NCBI GenBank assembly: GCA_910584265.1
Contig: CAJTZE010000037.1
Coordinates: 1-33,745, forward strand
Source: an uncultured Dorea sp.
GTDB taxonomy: Bacteria; Bacillota; Clostridia; Lachnospirales; Lachnospiraceae
Reading direction: 5' to 3'
Length of the DNA: 33,745 nt
Numbering within the stretch: position 1 is the stretch's first letter; each line of letters begins with the position of its first letter. A program made the translations under genes and the position numbers. Below are positions 31,904 to 33,745 of the stretch, one piece after another. The notes beneath the pieces were generated by a model. That model was not told where the DNA came from and did no database searches. It saw nothing but the letters and a program-made list of their open reading frames with translations.

Positions 31904-31932
31904 TTGTAAAATTTTAAGAAATTTCGTGTAAA
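31904..31932 (+). promoter_or_regulatory. Weak candidate promoter of the WapA/RHS-like gene
   Basis: TTGTAA (31904-31909), 17 nt, TGTAAA (31927-31932), 51 nt before the start codon. The -10 is poor. Otherwise 31811-31966 is AT-rich with no gene seen. Confidence 0.35.
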
Positions 31933-31982
31933 CTTATTTGTAAGAACTGTCAGGAGTGTTTTACAAATGAGGAGGAACGGTT

Positions 31983-33745
31983 ATGAAGAGAAACAGATGG
32001 AAGAAACATGTCAGACCGATGCTTTGTTTTCTGCTTGCAATGCTGCTTGCGCTGCAGGGGACAGAACCCATTTTTGTTCAGGCACAGGAAATGATAGAGA
32101 ACCGTCAGAGAGAAGTGGATTTTACAAGACCAGAGCCCTTGACAGAAGAAGAGGCCGGCATTGTTAGCGGCGGTGAAGAACAGACTCTGCCGCAGGAAGA
32201 ACAGACCGTGGAGCAGGCTCAGCCGGAGGAGCCGGAGCAGTCGGCAGACGGAACCGGGCAGAGTCAGGAAGCGGCCGGGCTGCAGGGAGGAGAAGCAGCC
32301 GGGGAAGCAGCAGAGGATCCTGTGGCGGAAGAGGACGGCGGGCTTATACTTAAGGAGCCTTCCGATTACTATCCTCTGCCGGAGGAACCGGAAGGAGAGC
32401 TGGTAGAGTTTGACGAGGAGTCCCGTACATACCGGACAGGAGAGAAGCAGTATACGACCGTGATCGGCGGATATGTGGGTACCTATAAGGATGAGGAGGG
32501 AGAGATTCAGCTTGTAGATAATACGCTGACAGAGGCAGAGCAGAAGGAAACGAAGAGCAGCGGAAGGAAAAAAGCGAAGGCTGCCTCTGCCGCAGTGCAG
32601 TCAGACCCGGCACAGCCGGGGGACGCACAGGATGCATACCAGAATACGGCGAATGATTATACCGTGCGTCTGCCGAAAAATATCACGGAGGAGGCCGGAA
32701 TCGTTATCGAGAAGGAGGATTACCGGATAGAGATAGTACCCTTACAGGGTGATTATTCACACTCTGTGGCAAAGGATAATGCTATCCTGTACAATCAGGT
32801 GTATGACGGAATTGACGTGCAGTATACCGTTCTGGATACCAGTATCAAGGAAGATATTGTATTACAGAAGCCTGTAGATAAGGAAAGCTATGAGTATGAG
32901 CTTCGCATGTCAGGGCTTGCTGCGGAGCTTCAGGATAATCAGGTCTATTTGTATCCCGAAGGGAAGGGTGTGGAAGATGCCGTGTATATTCTGGAGGCGC
33001 CTTCCATGATGGATGCAGCTGAGGCAGTCAGCTTTCACATCGAGCTGGAGCTTCGGAAGGGAGAGGGAAGGACAATCCTTTCCGTACGCCCGGATCAGGA
33101 ATGGCTTGCAAGCCCGGAGCGCAGGTACCCGGTACGGATTGACCCGACACCAGTATATATTGGAAGGGGAAGCTTTAATCTGATCGGAGTGGAGCAGGGA
33201 AGCCCCAATGTATCGGTAGGGGACAATAATTACCCATATGTAGGCTACGATGATGGAATCAAATCCTGTAATCTTGCAGATTATGGGACTCTGCATATGA
33301 CCTGCCGTACTTATATCAAGGTGAATACAGACTTTTCCATGATCCCGCCGGAGTCAAAGATAGACAGTGCGGTATTTGCGGTAAGCCAGCGGACAAACTA
33401 CAGCGGCGGCGGTTCCCAGTTCGGCCTGTACCGGGTGGATAACGGCTGGAATACGGATATCACATGGAAAACCCAGCCTATGAACCATGAGTTTGTAGAT
33501 GTGAAGAATGCCAGCGGGGGAATCAATGCATACATTTATTACGATGTCAAGGATTTGGTAAATGACTGGGTACAGGGAACCCGGGCCAATAACGGCATGG
33601 TTTTAAAGGCAATCGACGAAGCGTCCGGTCTTGGAGCCGCGATGCAGTGCGAAGTGCTCAACAATCGAAATTCAGCATACGGACCGCAGCTTTCCATCCA
33701 GTGGTCGCCGGCAGAGGATCCTTATCTTAGGGATATGTCTATTGA
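31983..33745 (+). CDS. Large exported WapA/RHS-type protein, N-terminal part only (DNRLRE domain)
   Basis: An uninterrupted frame of 587 codons runs off the window end, so the protein is longer. Residues 1-34 are a signal peptide (basic MKRNRWKKH, then LCFLLAMLLALQG, with a likely cut after VQA). Residues 35-125 are a disordered Glu/Gln/Pro-rich stretch. About 255-400 resembles the N-terminal leader of WapA-like proteins (VYDGIDVQYTVLDTSIKEDI, then YPVRIDPTPVYI). About 430-575 is a DNRLRE-type beta domain (KIDSAVFAVSQRTNYSG, GLYRVDNGWNTDITWKTQP, YDVKDLVNDWVQGT, GMVLKAID). In relatives this leader is followed by RHS/YD repeats and a C-terminal toxin with an immunity gene; none is visible here. 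GAGGAGG (31969-31975) is 7 nt before the ATG. The rival ATG at 31967 belongs to another frame that closes early. Confidence 0.85.
   Translation, partial: MKRNRWKKHVRPMLCFLLAMLLALQGTEPIFVQAQEMIENRQREVDFTRPEPLTEEEAGIVSGGEEQTLPQEEQTVEQAQPEEPEQSADGTGQSQEAAGLQGGEAAGEAAEDPVAEEDGGLILKEPSDYYPLPEEPEGELVEFDEESRTYRTGEKQYTTVIGGYVGTYKDEEGEIQLVDNTLTEAEQKETKSSGRKKAKAASAAVQSDPAQPGDAQDAYQNTANDYTVRLPKNITEEAGIVIEKEDYRIEIVPLQGDYSHSVAKDNAILYNQVYDGIDVQYTVLDTSIKEDIVLQKPVDKESYEYELRMSGLAAELQDNQVYLYPEGKGVEDAVYILEAPSMMDAAEAVSFHIELELRKGEGRTILSVRPDQEWLASPERRYPVRIDPTPVYIGRGSFNLIGVEQGSPNVSVGDNNYPYVGYDDGIKSCNLADYGTLHMTCRTYIKVNTDFSMIPPESKIDSAVFAVSQRTNYSGGGSQFGLYRVDNGWNTDITWKTQPMNHEFVDVKNASGGINAYIYYDVKDLVNDWVQGTRANNGMVLKAIDEASGLGAAMQCEVLNNRNSAYGPQLSIQWSPAEDPYLRDMSI

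Noticed and set aside
31967..32167. Plus-strand ORF of 66 codons starting at 31967
   Set aside because: It is a frame-shifted shadow of the large exported protein, which starts at 31983 with the GAGGAGG that this ORF overlaps.

Overview
The window looks like chromosome from a gut-type, strictly anaerobic Firmicute of the family Lachnospiraceae. The evidence is strong AGGAGG ribosome binding sites, TTGACA/TATAAT promoters, a Clostridia-type single-chain GlyRS, a DUF6465-like Lys/Ala-rich protein, a bifurcating-type [FeFe] hydrogenase operon and a GH112 phosphorylase locus. No species can be named from this. No transposase, phage gene, CRISPR array, rRNA or tRNA was seen.

Layout. (1) 1-1000: a membrane protein plus small Xre regulator pair behind a promoter whose -10 lies inside a perfect 17+17 nt palindrome. 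(2) 1154-3262, minus strand: a GH1 6-phospho-beta-glucosidase and the 3' remnant of its beta-glucoside PTS transporter (end of EIIC plus EIIA). (3) 3486-8748: glyS, then a four-gene anaerobic redox module: class V aminotransferase/cysteine desulfurase-like protein, double-cubane-cluster-type reductase, DUF3343 Se/S-carrier-like protein and ATP-driven activase. (4) 8807-10514: promoter, TPP riboswitch, intrinsic terminator, thiE, thiD, with a convergent RluA-type pseudouridine synthase. (5) 11484-15138: Nudix hydrolase, a TetM-like ribosomal GTPase fused to a YacP/Rae1-like NYN nuclease domain, and thioredoxin. (6) 15200-17132: DUF6465-like basic protein, DUF4203-like membrane protein with an acidic tail, two small proteins. 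(7) 17141-24589: a five-unit 20-bp tandem repeat, the hydC-hydB-hydA operon and its terminator, a remnant of a HAD-like gene, then a PAS-containing sensory-type [FeFe] hydrogenase homologue with a SpoIIE-type phosphatase. (8) 24759-31806: GH112 phosphorylase, AraC regulator, a three-gene sugar ABC transporter (binding protein, two permeases) and a 55-residue membrane protein, closed by a terminator. (9) 31983 to the end: an unfinished large exported protein of the WapA/RHS leader type, cut off by the window.

Working together: regions 3 and 7 are about low-potential electrons. The trimeric hydrogenase probably couples NADH and reduced ferredoxin to H2. The downstream sensor-like hydrogenase and phosphatase plausibly read H2 or redox state and feed back on it. 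The double-cubane reductase with its ATPase probably drives a still unknown hard reduction, with local sulfur-handling genes. Region 8 fits import and phosphorolysis of a host beta-galactosyl-N-acetylhexosamine disaccharide (mucin or milk glycan).

The best candidates for something undescribed are the ribosomal GTPase-nuclease fusion, the double-cubane reductase plus sulfur-carrier module, the hydrogenase sensor/phosphatase pair, and the 20-bp repeat array before the hydrogenase operon.
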